Assembly (NCBI GenBank): GCA_046757725.1 | Contig: JBHHYU010000140.1 | Location: forward strand, 1-6,146 | From: JBHHYU01 sp046757725 | GTDB taxonomy: Bacteria > Desulfobacterota > Binatia > UBA9968 | Reading direction: 5' to 3' | Length of the DNA stretch: 6,146 bases | Shown here: one piece after another, positions 5,911-6,146 of the stretch | Layout: each line of letters starts with the position of its first letter | How positions within the stretch are numbered: position 1 is the first letter of the stretch | Translations under genes and position numbers: made by a program | The notes under the pieces: generated by a model | Databases searched by the model: none | Told to the model about the DNA's origin: nothing | What the model saw: the letters and a program-made list of their open reading frames with translations, nothing else

Positions 5911-6146
5911 TTTTGATTCGTCAGCGAATCGTGAGCTAGCGGCCGGACCGGGGGGCAGGGGCACTTGACTTGGCGGTGGGATGCGGGTAGGATGGGAGGT
6001 GGCCAGGCGGGCTGAGGGCCTGTCTGGCGGTCTTTGTCCTTGGGGCAGAGACAAGCTGTTTGATCCCGCGGGGCGGGATCAAAGCAGAGAAAAGCTCTTT
6101 GACAAGCTGAGAAGCCCGCTCTAAAGAGGTCCCTCGACTGCGCTCG
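5911..6146. other. Right flank of the insertion; no convincing gene
   Basis: This GC-rich stretch would have been contiguous with the RHS side before insertion. It carries no YD repeats. A minus-strand frame open from a TTG at 6054 is in phase with the RHS frame after removal of the element, but its translation is Pro-rich (RPPDRPSARLATSHPTRIPP) and resembles no family I know. It also contains a perfect hairpin (6059-6083) and the 9-bp direct repeat GACAAGCTG (6050-6058 and 6101-6109). Confidence 0.5.
6059..6083. repeat. Perfect 11-bp-arm inverted repeat (hairpin)
   Basis: TTTGATCCCGC (6059-6069), a GGG loop and GCGGGATCAAA (6073-6083) can form a stable stem. Neither strand has a T-run directly after the stem, so an intrinsic terminator is not well supported. 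A dispersed REP-like palindrome or an operator is equally possible. Confidence 0.6.

Noticed and set aside
5854..6054. Minus-strand 66-codon frame across the right element end
   Set aside because: Pro-rich translation without homology, crossing the transposon boundary; explained by GC-rich flank plus tip.
6131..6146. CCCTCGACTGCGCTCG at the window end, like the start of a dispersed palindromic repeat
   Set aside because: It is cut by the window edge, so the second arm cannot be seen.

Overview
The window shows GC-rich bacterial DNA carrying an RHS/YD-repeat gene, with a compact, lower-GC mobile element inserted next to or into its 5' side. The RHS wording (SNLQYNAA-, WDYDRFGNR-, SRLGRFMTPDPLAG-type motifs) resembles long RHS proteins of soil bacteria such as Acidobacteriota. 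That is a weak taxonomic guess, since the window holds no marker gene. Every supported gene lies on the minus strand.

Layout. Positions 1 to about 1500 encode the C-terminal part of an RHS protein, whose variable C-terminal tip runs off the left edge. Positions 1601-1609 and 5902-5910 are identical 9-bp direct repeats (AGGACGACG). They directly abut a perfect 17-bp terminal inverted repeat at 1610-1626 and 5885-5901. Together these delimit a 4292-bp element (1610-5901) with the signature of transposition. Copies of the motif TGCACAAAAA recur just inside both ends. No transposase, integrase or recombinase is recognisable inside, so the element appears non-autonomous. Positions 5911-6146 are flanking DNA with a perfect 11-bp-arm hairpin and no convincing gene.

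Cargo, in transcription order: (1) a small Cys-containing HVPD-type protein starting at a TTG just inside the right end; (2) a 55-aa zinc-ribbon protein at 5424-5591; (3) a ~716-737 aa protein joining an HsdR-N-like nuclease domain to an N6-adenine methyltransferase; (4) a 494-aa two-TRD specificity (S) subunit. The last two are separated by 3 nt and are probably translationally coupled. Together they look like a single-chain restriction-modification (RM) enzyme plus an S subunit, in the style of BcgI-like Type IIB/IIG systems, with no separate HsdR translocase. The role of the two small zinc-type proteins is unknown.

The most notable point is the whole: a transposase-less, TIR/TSD-bounded cassette filled almost completely by a minimal RM operon and two tiny Cys proteins. 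It was presumably moved by a transposase supplied in trans. Removing it in silico restores an ancestral site, which shows that RHS homology did not continue into the right flank. The RHS gene was therefore probably already 5'-truncated or decayed before the insertion.
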